Numbered from the stretch's first letter, positions 44,801 through 56,254 are shown. The stretch is 64,000 nucleotides of DNA from Fremontodendron californicum (GCA_030761205.1 JAULJL010000010.1:31510022-31574021), one strand, 5' to 3'. Numbers and translations are program-made. Notes: generated by a model not told the origin, from the sequence alone.

Positions 44801-46309
44801 TTTCTTGGTGACTTTATTACATCTGCTGTGTTAGTATATCATGATAATGATTGCATTTATTAACTATGTTGCTCCGACTCTTCATTTTTCTTGAAGTATC
44901 CTTACCTGACACCCGTATCCGACCCATATCCGGACATGAGTATGGGGATATGATTCTCCAAAGACCCTCCAAATACATGAAAATTTTGAAAAAAATTGAA
45001 CATAGCCGTGTCCGACACTCACACTCGAGTCTAAGTAACATAGTTTATTAATATCTTTCACAGGATGGTAATCAACTATGACTTCCCTACTGGAGTTGAG
45101 GACTATGTTCATAGGATTGGGAGGACTGGAAGGGCAGGTGCAACCGGATTGGCATATACATTCTTTGGTGATCAGGATTCGAAGTATGCTTCAGATCTCA
45201 TCAAAGTTCTAGAAGGAGCAAACCAGCGGGTGCCTGCAGAACTTCGTGATATGGCTTCACGTGGTGGTGGGAAGGGAATGCCTAGACGTTGGGCTCCTAG
45301 TTCTGGTGGCCGTGATGAGGGACGTGGTGGACGTACTGGTTCAGGGTATGGTGGTAGGGACGGTGGAAGGGGTGGTCGAGGAATTTCTAAATCCTCCTCT
45401 AGCTGGCATGAGAGAAGTGGAGGACGTGGATATGATCACGAGTCTCATGACAGGTATGTTGGTGTTCTCTTTATATGTTTTTTTTTTTTTTTTTTTTTTT
45501 GGTTTTTGGTTTTTGAAATTAATTATAATGTTGTATAGTTGCTGCTGCATTTATTACAATTATTGCATTATGCTTCATGGTAGTATTTGGATATATGATT
45601 TTCCCACCATCTTTGATTAGTGAATTTAGAATTATTGTAATAATGGTGTGGAAGGTAGTGCGGATTTGGATATTTATAATTATCCGATTTGCTTTTTGCG
45701 GATTTGGATAAAATTCCGATTTTAATATTATGATTACTATCCGTAGCGGATTCGGAGTGGATGCGGATATGAAACTTCGGATATCTATTATCTGAATCTG
45801 CATCACTTATGCGGATAACAGATTCGGATATCCGAATCTGCTATCAGAATTCGCTTTTGCGAATTCGGGTTGGATTCGGATATTTGAATCCATTATCCGT
45901 TTATTTGAATTTAAAATTAATTTGATTTTGGATTTTGATTTGATTTGATTTTTTTTACTTACTGAATTTGGATATTTAACGGATTCAGATATTCGGCGGA
46001 TAATGTTATTTAATTTGGATTGGGATTCGGATGGTAATATTCAAATTTAATGCGGATGATAATAAACAAATTTGGATTTTAAAGTAGTTTTGCGGATTCG
46101 GATTCGGATATTACAAAAAAAAAAAAAAAACAGATATCCGACCCGATGTTATTCCTATTTGGAACTTGTTTCATTTCTCTCATGTTTATATTAACCCTTT
46201 TTTTTAATGTATGAACAGGTATGATCGTGGTTTCCACGATAGTTATGATAAGGGGAGAAGTCGCAGTCGAAGTCGAAGTCCTGCAGGTTGGGGTGATCGC
46301 CAACCTTAG
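41845..46309 (+). CDS. DEAD-box RNA helicase with WW domain (DRH1/RH14/RH46 type)
   Basis: ATP-dependent RNA helicase of the DDX5-like plant subgroup with an N-terminal WW domain. Eight coding exons: 41845-42165, 42523-42678, 42835-42903, 43460-43729, 43929-44279, 44422-44699, 45064-45453 and 46219-46309. They give 641 aa, all in phase. WW domain: LPKPWKGLVDGKTGYRYFWNPVTNVTQYERP, about residues 24-54 by position (Trp and aromatic pair intact). Helicase motifs: Q motif GFSAPTPIQ, AKTGSGKT (I), PTRELA (Ia), TPGR (Ib), DEAD (II), TAT (III, usually SAT), ATDVAARGLD (V), HRIGRTGRAG (VI). The C-terminus is RGG-rich and ends in an RS-repeat tail. Introns contain a hAT-like MITE, a hAT-type MITE and a possible extra exon. 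Confidence 0.95.
43095..43248 (+). other. Candidate cassette (poison) exon in helicase intron 4
   Basis: A GC-rich island in an AT-rich intron, preceded by TTTTTGTCGCAG and followed by a possible donor GCTGTAG/GTGATG. If included after the exon ending 42903 it reads 25 codons and then meets TGA at 43170-43172, so it would truncate the protein before the helicase core. It may equally be a chance composition island. Confidence 0.35.
44864..45043 (+). mobile_element. hAT-like MITE, copy H (helicase intron)
   Basis: Forward copy of the CTATGTT family, 20 bp upstream of the acceptor of the exon starting 45064. Exact 8-bp duplication TTTATTAA on both sides. It therefore occupies the usual branch-point zone of this intron. 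Confidence 0.87.
45655..46157. mobile_element. Degenerate hAT-type MITE in the last helicase intron
   Basis: Same interior as the element at 15877: GCGGATTCGGA, TATGATTACTATCCG, GCGGATATGAAAC and ATATCCGAATC in the same order. The right end reads TAGGAATAACATCGGG on the other strand. The left end is eroded. Confidence 0.65.
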
Positions 46310-46953
46310 AGCAAAATCTTTTGATGTATTGGTTGTCTAATTCTATGAAATGTGTTAGGATAGTTAAAAAAACAAAAAGAGAAGACAACTCTGCTTCTTT
46401 TTTGTTGTTGAAGTATTTATGTTATATTTGGTTGATATTTGTAGAAGTCTTAAAATTTATTTTTTATCGAAATTTAATTCTTAGTTTAATACAAAATTAG
46501 ATTTATATTCCATTTAAAAAACTATTATAAGTAAGATTTTCAAAATTTAATGTTTTGAAACATGTGTCATGTGAGATGAATTGGGTTGAGATTGATCATA
46601 CTATTGACCTAACTCCACATCCATTTCTCCATTTTGTAAGCAAAAATAATTTTAATTTAAAAAGAATTAATAAAATGCTTTATATATAGGATCAAAATCA
46701 AACCTCAACTTGGATTGGTTGGGTTTCTTCTTGTGAGAGATTGTTTTCAAGCAAATTGGTGCTCTAATATTGGAGCCATTGATATATATTCAAGCCATTG
46801 TTAATTTTCTAAAACATAATCTCATCCAAAAAAAAAAAAAAATTCCACAATTTGATTTTCAATCTTTCTTTTATTTTTATTTTTATGGGTGCTAAATTTC
46901 ATCTTATAATGTAATATTCTAGCACCATTCTTATAGATGAAACTTCAAGTTTA

Positions 46954-47234
46954 TTAGAAATATGCACATCTACTTTGTGGTTGGAAGAAAAAATATGTTT
47001 TAGAAGAGAAAAATAAATTATATGTGGTAGTTTTTAAAAATAAGTGAACAGTTTTTTTAAGAAATTACTATTTTTTTAAAAAATATTTTATAAAATTTTT
47101 AAATGAAATTAATACTCCTATTTTATTATTTAATATTATGAATTTATTTGATGTTTTTGTAACTTCATCAATTAAGTTAATGTTACTTGACTTATGACAC
47201 CAAATTCAATCAAATCTTTTATAATTAGTATAGA
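46954..47234 (-). mobile_element. Short Helitron, copy 2
   Basis: 281 bp. On the minus strand it starts A/TCTATACTAATTATAAAAG and ends with a weak hairpin CCACAAAGTAGATGTG, then CATATTTCTAA/T (CTAA fits CTRR). It shares GGTGTCA and CAATTGATGAAGTTAC words with copies 1 and 3. Confidence 0.65.
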
Positions 47235-48167
47235 TAATTATATTAATGCAACAATTTTTGAGGCAGTCAACCCAAAATATAAGAATTAGATTAATGCTAC
47301 AATAATAATGTAGATAAAGAAATAAGATTTTGTTAAGAACATATTAAATCTAGTCTTTATTGTTCTTAAAACTATGGTAATTCAATCAAAATTTGTATTA
47401 CAATTTTTTTTTGGGTACAAATAAAAAATTATAGTCTGAAAAAAAAATTAAAAAAAAAAATAGAAAATCAAAATTTTGATTTATTAGATATTACTTTTTA
47501 AAAATAACTGTATGAATTAATTAAATTAAACTCGAATTCAAGTAAACAATTTTTTGCTTATTCTTATACTTCAACTACCCAAGCGAGTTTATGACATCAC
47601 AAATTGAAACAAAAACTGTAAAAAAAAAAAAAAAATTTCTTCAACAAAATTTGGCACAGAATGAATAGAAATTTATTGGGGGGTCATTTATTATTAGGCT
47701 CAAAATGTAAAAGCATTAAATGTTCAGTTACAAAGACAAAGTGCTTTTAGGGTTAATCCTCGACACATTGCAAATTTCCTTAGTCAAGTCTTCAAGACAA
47801 AACCAACCCTCCCCATGTAATTATTCGCACAAATTCCCTTAAAAAGGACAAAATTTATGGTTTCAAAAACCTGAGTTTAAATTACTTGACTACCCCCTAA
47901 GACAATAATAAATCATTTTTTGTTCGAACGATACTTATAAGCATAGATTAAAGTTATTTAAAATATTATTCTATTTTTTTAAAAATATTTAAAGCATTAC
48001 TTTTACAAAATTCAATAAAAGACAATACGTTAATTATAATTTTTTTTCCTTAAATATCATTTTAATCAATGTTACTAATCACTTATTAACATATCTTTTT
48101 TTTTTACTTACTCTTATGTTATGAACAAATTCATGCAAATAATATATATATATATATATATATATAT

Positions 48168-48535
48168 GAGGAATCAACTTACATTGGTGTTAAAATAATT
48201 AGTTTTACACACTTTTATAATTTCGTATACGATTGATATTTTAACAAACCGATCGTTGAATTTAGAATATAATCGTATTCGTCGTGCACATAAGTTTCAA
48301 ATCGATCCGATACTTATATCATATCGATCGAGAATACTGTTTTTTTTTATATTTAATGGTTAAATTTTGTTTACATCAAAAAAATAGTTGGAGATCTTTA
48401 ATTTATTCGAAATTTGATATGTACAATTTACATAAATAAAGAATGAAATACAAAGATCGAATTAACAAATATAAATCATATAAAAAAATTATAAAAATAA
48501 ATTAATTTTACACTAATATAAGTAAAACCCTTCTC
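48168..48535. mobile_element. MITE inserted in a TA dinucleotide tract
   Basis: Imperfect inverted ends of about 35 bp: GAGGAATCAACTTACATTGG on the left against GAGAAGGGTTTTACTTATAT from the other strand at the right. TA runs flank it on both sides, as expected if a TA-targeting element landed in a TA repeat. Superfamily is uncertain. Confidence 0.55.
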
Positions 48536-48896
48536 ATATATATATATATATATCAAATTATCAATGTAATTTAACTTTATGAACAAAGATCTAATTTTAG
48601 TTTTTACTTTGTATATATTTAAATAATATATATTTTTAAAGTTTAAAAGTTCATATACTTAAATTTGTTCAAAATGAAGGAAATTCAAGAATAGCTACAA
48701 ATAATGCAGCATTTTCGTTTGATGTCCCAAATGATGGGTTTAGGGCATTTTTTTGGCTTGAAAAAGAGGGACTCTCCAAGTCTTCCACGTCTCGTTTCAA
48801 TTTGTCCAAGAATTTTCCCTAAAATAGAAACCTTTTTGCCCTTTGCAACACTTAAACTTGGAAGCTTAATAGTCACAGTCAACTTTCAATATTAAC

Positions 48897-49577
48897 TATA
48901 GTTATCAAAATCAAATCAAACATTGGTCCGATCGATTAAACCAATAGTAAAATGGACTGATTTTATTATTGGATTGTCTGTAAAATTAAATTCGACGAGT
49001 TAAATATTGAATCGGACGATTGATAGGGAACCAAACGGGTTAAAGTTATACTAGTAAAATTATCTAAGAAATCGTGATTAATTTAATTTTTTTAATTAAA
49101 TTTAATGATTGTTTTAACATTTAATCAAGGATTCATTTTCTATACACCATCGATGTTATTTTTAAACTTTATAAACGAGATTACAGAATTAAAAAATGAC
49201 AGCAATTGGATCATCTATGCACATGGATTAAATTGGGTGACTTTTAAAACTAAAAGCTGTTATTGTTCTTTGAATTTTAGATTTTAAATTGTAGTTTATG
49301 GTGTACCTTAAAATTTTAGCTAGTTTGATCCTTTAAATTACTATTGTTGAATTATTTGACTAGTACTATGAGTTAGAAGTTGAACTTTGATTGCATGAAA
49401 TTATCTACAACAAAATTTTATTATTTATCATATAATTGATTAATTTTTTTTAAATATTTATATGTTTAAAATATCTTTTATTAATCCAACAATTGGCTCA
49501 ACGATTGAATCGTTGACCCATTAAATTGACACCATAAATGATTCATTTCATTGTCCGTATGATATTTGATAACTATA
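48897..49577. mobile_element. Non-autonomous element with perfect 13-bp inverted ends
   Basis: TATAGTTATCAAA at the left and TTTGATAACTATA at the right. Interior words CCGATCGATTAAACC and ATCGTTGACCC resemble the repeat near 53040-53455. A segment beginning TATACACCATCGATG (about 49140) resembles the fold-back family and may be nested. No target duplication is clear. Confidence 0.55.
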
Positions 49578-49690
49578 ATTTAAATTTTCGATTTGTGTTT
49601 AATCAATGGCCTAAAACATTGTCAAATATTAAATTCAAACCTTTTTCTTTGTTCCATTTTTTTTAATATAATTTATTTTTCTCCTATAAT

Positions 49691-49700
49691 TATATATAAG
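49691..49700 (+). promoter_or_regulatory. MYB gene TATA box
   Basis: TATATATAAG about 125 bp upstream of the start codon, in good position for a core promoter with a pyrimidine-rich leader (CTTTCTCTTCTTCTTC) before the ATG. Confidence 0.55.
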
Positions 49701-49821
49701 CCCATAGAAATTTAATTTTAACCCATAAAAAACCATTGCTATAACCATTTTTGCAAACAAAACATTAAACCACCCTTCCTTTTTTCGAGCTTTCTCTTTT
49801 ATCTTTCTCTTCTTCTTCAGC

Positions 49822-51669
49822 ATGGAGTTTGATACAAGCTTTAGAGAGTATTTCCCTTTCCTTTCAAGCCTTTTCTCTGATAATAATTCTAATTCTACCT
49901 TCAAACTTGACTTTGAAAATGGTTTTTTTCCCTTGGCCAAAGGTTTGCTTCACAACTTTATCCTTCCTGATCACCATAATCATCACTCAACTCCCAATGT
50001 TAACAATGCTTCTCTCTTGCATAATCCTCACCATTTTCATCAATTTTCCATTGATGGGTCCTCAAAGAACCCTTTTTTCGGGGTTTCCTCGACATGCACC
50101 GATCCTTTCGAGCCTTACACTAATGGGTTTTCTAATGATCTCAATGCTAATTATATGAATATCCCTTCCTTGCGGCCTTTTGCACCAGATCATTGTACTG
50201 TAAACAATGGCCTTTTCCAGGGTGAAGGCTTCTGGGATTTTTCTCAGAATAAAGATTTAGCTCAACCCCTGCCTGAAACTGATCAGAGTTATCATCATCA
50301 GCCTTTGAATTTTCAAGATCAACAACCAACGGTGACTGCTAAGTTGGCTGATCATGAAGTCTCATGTGTCAGTGTCACAGCAGATCAAAATAATGGGTTT
50401 CAAGACAAAGTTGATCATCAGAAGAATAAGAACAAAAGGTTCTTCCAAACCAGAAGAGGTAGCAAAGTTCTTAAGAAAACTAATATAATCAAAGGCCAAT
50501 GGACTCCTCAAGAAGACAGGTACTATAATTAAGTAACACACACAAAATTGTTGTTCATTTTGTTATATTTCTTCAGTTGTTTGGCTTGATTAGGGTTTTG
50601 AGTTTTGTTGTTTTAGTTATTTTTGTATGAAGATCTGATTATGTAAATTAATTATCTTGTTTTTGTAGATTGCTAGTGCACTTGGTAACAAGGCATGGAA
50701 CAAAGAAATGGTCTCAAATTGCAAAGATGCTGTGTGGGAGAGTGGGAAAGCAGTGTAGAGAAAGATGGCATAACCATTTAAGGCCTGATATCAAGGTTTA
50801 TTCTTTTACCTTATTTTTCCCTTTCCTTTCTTCTTTTGCCCCCCTTAAGACATTAACCATACACATACCTATATACATTTGCATGATCATGTCTATATAT
50901 ACATATACACTTATGCATATCATATGTATGAGTATATATGTGTATGTCTTGAAGAAAAGACTCTATGTACATCATATATATATATATATACCTACATATA
51001 CATACATGCATTCATACATACATATATTATGCATAGTTATTCATACACTTTATGCATACATGGGTTAGTTGTATATTTATACTTATTTGTTTGATTATGA
51101 GAATTTCAATTTCTTTTATTGACATGCGTCGATGAATGAAAATTATTACGTCAAATGTTTTATTGTTATATCTTTATTGACACGTTTCGTAAAATATTTA
51201 AAAACTAACTATGTTAATCATTTGTCGTTATATGCGTGACAACGCATTGTCTTACAGAATGATCAGTGTTAAGTTGAACCAAAATTTTATTAATTATATC
51301 CTATTGTCAAAATAAATTGTAAAATCTAAAGTTCACAATTTTTTTTTTATTATTAATTTTGCTTCAAAAATTATACTAATGTCCATATGGGTGTTTTTAA
51401 GGACAGCATAAGTAATAAGTGTATATATATATATATATACTCTTACATAATTTTTTTTTTTTACCATATATGATTGTTGAACCAAAATGAGCAAGAGATG
51501 ATTATACCTTTTTTTTTGAAAAACAAAACATGTTGGATCAAATATAAAATCCACATGCTTTAAAATCATGCATTATCTTTTTCTAATAATACGATGAGGG
51601 TATTCAAGATTTTTTCCATATCAGTACGATACAATACATATAATTTTTCTTCATTGGAGTCTATCATGA

Positions 51670-51702
<33 letters not shown>

Positions 51703-52422
51703 GACATAGCACAAATGATAAAAAAAAAAAAATTATCTCGGATTCGAGAGTTTTTCTTCTATATCGATTATAGGCACAAAAATATATATGACTTGTTGTT
51801 TTTGCAGAAGGGTTCATGGAGCGAAGAAGAAAATAGAATACTGATTGAAGCACATAAAGAAATAGGGAACAAATGGGCTGAGATAGCCAGGAGACTCCCA
51901 GGACGCACCGACAACACCATAAAGAATCATTGGAATGCAACCAAACGAAGGCAATATTTCTCAAGGCGCAAAGCCAAAGACTCCAACCCCAAACCCTCTC
52001 TTTTGCAAAACTATATCAATTCAGTGAGTAGTAATTCATCTTCCTCAACTAGCTTTAAAGACAATGGGAAAAGGGTGTTGGAAATTACCAATCCTGCTGA
52101 AATGATGCCGAACCCACACCTCGTTCAACTCGAAACCTCGGATTTCAACCGAACCGGTCGGCAAGTTCATGTTGTAGCTCACAATGATCATCAAGCAGCT
52201 GATCTTCATCGGCCCATTAGTTTCTGTTTCGACGCAAATGCTTTCTGTGGTCATAATTATCAAAGCTGCACTTCTAGCTTTGGATCGATGCTTGAAGAAG
52301 TTAATCAATGTGGTTCTGTTGTTGAAGAGAGGAATGCCATGGATTTTGAGATTCCCCGGAAAATGGATTCAGTGAAAAAGGAGCTGGATTTGCTTGAGAT
52401 GATCTCTCAAGGAAATCTCTGA
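49822..52422 (+). CDS. R2R3-MYB transcription factor, MYB98/115/118 clade
   Basis: DNA-binding regulator. In Arabidopsis this clade acts in synergid, central-cell and endosperm or embryo gene control. Three exons: 49822-50519, 50669-50795 and 51808-52422. They give 479 aa, in phase. A long Asn/Phe/His-rich N-terminal region (about 220 aa) precedes the MYB domain. R2 runs from KGQWTPQEDRLLVHLV through GRVGKQCRERWHNHLRPDI. R3 runs from KKGSWSEEENRILIEAH through GRTDNTIKNHWNATKRRQ. The first Trp of R3 is kept, and the R2/R3 introns lie where they do in this clade. LLQNYINSVS after the repeats is also clade-typical. Intron 2 has long TA/CATA microsatellites. MYB115/118 look slightly closer than MYB98. 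Confidence 0.92.
50870..51062 (+). repeat. CATA/TA microsatellite region in MYB intron 2
   Basis: Runs of CATATA, TACATACA and TATATA over about 190 bp. The overlapping open frames rich in Ile, Tyr and His are artefacts of these repeats. Confidence 0.85.
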
Positions 52423-53552
52423 TTATCAGCTGCTCAAAATTGCAAGAACTGCTAATTATAGTTTCGATCAAAGTATTTTAGCGAGAAAATGGTGTAATTA
52501 AGCAAAGACAAAGGTTCGTGAACCCGGGTTTAATCTAGTTGGCTCATCGTCATCATCTAAAAAAATAGTGTTTAGCAGATTTAGAATTCGAATTTCGATA
52601 TTTGCAACTTTTTACTCTATCTTAAAGTACGAGTTTTTTATAATAATTAAAAAAAAAAAAAAAAGTTCGTACGTGTGTCATTTTATCGGAAGTAATTTGC
52701 TTGTTAAGACTAATCTTAATTTGTGTGTTTTAAGGATTGTACTTTGTCGTTGTGGTTTAATTTGTAATGTTTCGAACATGTATCCTTAACTTTACTAAAG
52801 AATTCGACCTGTTTATTTCTATATAATGTTTTTTTTTTTATTAACCTTGGATTTCTCCATTTTTAATTAGGTCATACGAAAAATGTGCGAAACCCTTAAA
52901 CTAGGTTTTTTTTATAAAAAAAAATTCTTCTGGGATAATAGAGCATTAATATTTAATATAATAAAAAAGGTGTAGGTCCATGAGAGTGAACATTTGTTAA
53001 CTTAAGTAATTAAATTCAATAGCTTCATGTGTACGGAATAAGCACTTTGGGCAAGGTTAGAATAATCGGATCGGAGATTAAATTAATCAGATTTTTTATT
53101 TTCGATCCGATTGATTGGTTTGATAAAACTATTTTTTAATATTTAAAAACTAATTTTAATGTTAAATAATATTAAATATAGTTAATAATTAACAAAAATT
53201 ATGCATTTGACTTAATTGTATGATTTTTAATATAAAATTAAGAAGTTAAAAGTTCAAATCTCATTAATTACAAATAAATTTTTGACAAAAATAATATAAA
53301 ACTGGATTTTTATCGATTCAATCCGGTTGAACCAGTTCTTTACCGGTTTAGTAAAATCTGATTCTAATATACTGGCCAAATTGGACACAGATCATCGATT
53401 CTTGATTCAACCGGTCTGATTGACCAATCCAATTCGATTCTTTAATCACTGACTTTGGGATCCATCAACTTTCTTTTTATTTTAAAATTTCATCCATAGC
53501 ATTTTTGTTAGTATATTTGGCTAAATCAAGCAGTTCAAAACCTTAACTTTTA
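52423..53552. other. MYB 3' flank and repeat DNA
   Basis: No gene seen. From about 53040 to 53455 the sequence is rich in CCGATTGATTGG, CCGGTTGAACC and ATTCGATTC words, resembling the element at 48897, but no clear ends could be set. Confidence 0.5.
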
Positions 53553-53836
53553 CTAGATTTTGACTCACTCACTATGTGAGTGAAGAAAATATGAAATTAC
53601 TTAATGGGTTGGTAGTTTTGAAAAAAAAAATTAAAAGAGATGAGAAAGTTATAAAAATAAAAATGTGAGTAATGAGTAGTTGCTTTAAAAAAACATATTT
53701 TTTTATAAAAATAAAAAGATATAAATATCCTTCTAATTATTTTATTTTATTTTAGTTTTTATGTAATTTCACCAACTGAGTTGGTGTCACTTGACTCGTG
53801 ACACCAACTCAGCCATTCTTTTTAAATAAGTATAGA
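53553..53836 (-). mobile_element. Short Helitron, copy 3
   Basis: 284 bp. On the minus strand it starts A/TCTATACTTATTTAAAAAG and ends with a perfect hairpin CACTCACATAGTGAGTG, then AGTCAAAATCTAG/T. Outer A and T are present. A second internal palindrome, TTGGTGTCAC...GTGACACCAA, lies near the 5' end. Confidence 0.8.
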
Positions 53837-53887
53837 TATAGATATATAACTAGAATTAAACCCCCCACTACAGCAAATTGGTCTTTC

Positions 53888-54303
53888 AGCGGCGTTTTTT
53901 TTTTGGAATAGCGGCGTTTATAAACGCCGCGAAAAAAATTAGAGACGTTTTACAAAACGCCGCAACAAACGCCGGTAAAAACAGTGACGGGAAATGTAGC
54001 GGCGTTTGCACCATAAACGCCGCTAAATTAGTGGCGTTTTTAGGTACTTTAGCGGCGTTTATAAACGCCACAATTGAAGGTCCGAAATGGTAACACTTGA
54101 AACTTTAGCGGCGTTTTCTGTTCTCAAACGCCACTAAGTGTTCGATTTTAGCGGCGTTTTTGAATACCAAACGCCGCTAAATTTTGGCTTGTAGCGGCGT
54201 TTTCTGATTACAAACGCCGCTATTCGCCGCTAGGAATTTATATATATTTATATTTGCAGAATTTTATGTATTTAGCGGCATTTTTTTCATAAACGCCGCT
54301 ATA
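53888..54303. repeat. CACTA subterminal repeat array, left
   Basis: About a dozen GCGGCGTTT or AAACGCC words in both orientations, often paired as short palindromes such as GCGGCGTTTATAAACGCC. In En/Spm such arrays bind the TNPA-type protein; that role here is inferred. Confidence 0.88.
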
Positions 54304-54472
54304 AATGCAGAATATTTTTTTTAAAAAAAATACAATTGAAGGTCCGAAATGCGCAACATTGTCGAATAATACACAAACAACACAAATTATAAAAAAAAAT
54401 ATAATATAAAAATATATTTAATATGAACCATACAATGTATTATTCAACACATCAAATCCACTTACAAATTCT

Positions 54473-56104
54473 TTAATCTGAAGTAGATGAGCCTCCTAAA
54501 TTCTTTTGCTGCACTAAATTCATCAACGACTGAAACTGTGTCTGCAGCTCCTGATATCGTCTATCATGTTCTTCTTTTTCAGCTTGTCTCTCTGCTTCCT
54601 TCTCCTCAAAACGTTTATTCATATTTTGCATTTCTTCTCTCAGCATCTGAACTTCATATGCACTGGAGTTTTGTGAAGAAGAAGCAGTAAACCGTTGAGA
54701 ACCAAGTCCATAGTAGCTAGATGGTGTCGGACCCATTCCGACACCTCGAACCCGTCCATATCGTTCTTTTCCAGCTACTTCAGTGAATATTTGATTCTCG
54801 ACATCTTGCATATTCGCTGATGACCCATCTGATGCTCCGACTTGATACTCAGCAATTTTATTTCGAGCTTTCTCCTATAAAACAATAATATTAATAAAAT
54901 CTGTTGTAAAATATATTTGTAAATGAAAACAAGTTTGAAGAAAATATACCACAATTTCCTGAGTCTCGATGTTCAAATAGGATCCATCCTTCTTAGTATG
55001 AGTTAACTGAAACAGTTCAACTCGTCCAATTTTTTCACCCCGCTCAATTTCCTACAAAACAAAAATAATTAATACTAATTTGTATTAAAATAATTGAGAA
55101 CTAATATATTAATACATTATGAATGTAAACTTACTTTTTCATTAGCTTTTCTGGCAAAACTTTTTGAACCACTGGTGTGACTGTATTTTTGTTGTTGTCT
55201 ACTGCTTACCCCTATCTTTTCTCGTTCCTGTACATTAGACAAAGCACGTTATAAAACTATACATATTCCATAAAATTGTATTATATCAAGTACTATAAGT
55301 AAATGACCAAAATAAATTATAAATGATACCTCTCCTTTTTTTGAATACCAGAATCTAACCAGTCTCTCATACTGCCACATAATCACACCACGCGGTATGG
55401 TTCGTAGTAAGACATTAGGATCAGTATTTCGATCGAAATACTTTTTCTTCAACTCATGCTTAAAGTCTTTCCATTTTTTCCCAAATGATTTCATAACGAA
55501 TGATGTGGGAATCTGCAAAGAAAATCGTGACTGAAACGGAGAAGTTGTACAACGTTAGTTTCGATGATCAACAAAATTATTAAAATAATGCAATACTAAT
55601 GTAACATGCTTATACCTCAATAAACTTTAACATCTCGACTTTCTCAGTATTCGGCACGTCACGCCATGACTCATAATGAATGGGACACTTCATCCCATTT
55701 CGAGCAATCAGGCCAAGAAAGCTAGCCAATAATTGTGCTTCTGGACCAATTGGCTGCTGCTCATTATTTGCTGCGACAACAATACGCTCTTCAGGAGGTA
55801 GTGCCCATAACTCATTTAATGTCGTACGACCACGAGTTCTGCGTTGTCCAACATTATCAACTACACAAAAGCAAATATATTAGCAATTTCAATATGATTT
55901 TGCGTACTTTTAACACAAACGCCGTACCACGATACCTGTATTCAAGTTCGTATGAACTGCAGTTTCTGCAGCTATGGAGGCAGTCGACAACTCTGGTGGG
56001 TTAACATCTGCAGTAGACGCATTCGGCACCTCTGAAGGCGTCACTCTAGTGTCACCCTCAACAGTCTGAATGATATTGATATCCCTTAATCTTTTCCTCG
56101 CCAT
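54473..56104 (-). CDS. CACTA accessory protein, Transposase_24 (Ptta/En/Spm) family
   Basis: Second gene of the CACTA element, comparable to the TNPA/TNP1 class that binds subterminal repeats. Six minus-strand exons: 55936-56104, 55616-55860, 55330-55512, 55135-55227, 54950-55051 and 54473-54874. They give 397 aa, in phase, no stop. The N-terminus MARKRLRDINI is followed by a Thr/Ser-rich linker. Next comes RRTRGRTTLNELWALPPEER, then GKKWKDFKHELKKKYFD and KKDGSYLNIETQEIVEKAR, typical of PF03004. A C-terminal coiled coil (about residues 325-390: QMLREEMQNMNKRFEEKEAE) could mediate dimer formation. It begins only 150 bp after the stop of the transposase gene. DNA binding to the GCGGCGTTT arrays is inferred. 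Confidence 0.85.
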
Positions 56105-56254
56105 GCTATCTGCATCAATTTTAAGTAAACAACATTAGTATAAGAATGAAATACTATTATGTAAAAAACATTAATAATAATATTAGAAAGCATAAAAACA
56201 TATTATATACAGAGTATTTGTTTCAAAATAATCTTACTAGATTTTGTTTTTTCA

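Larger units (their letters stand above)
46310..49680. other. Intergenic between helicase and MYB gene
   Basis: AT-rich. Contains a short Helitron (46954-47234), a MITE embedded in TA repeats (48168-48535) and a larger inverted-end element (48897-49577). No coding exon is recognised. Confidence 0.6.

Noticed and set aside
51566..51964. 132-codon minus-strand frame opposite the MYB gene
   Set aside because: It is the antisense shadow of the R3-coding exon plus a TA microsatellite.
53888..54303. Regularly recurring GCGGCGTTT units that could be mistaken for a CRISPR array
   Set aside because: Spacing is irregular, units occur in both orientations, and they sit at the ends of a CACTA element in a plant genome. 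They are subterminal repeats.
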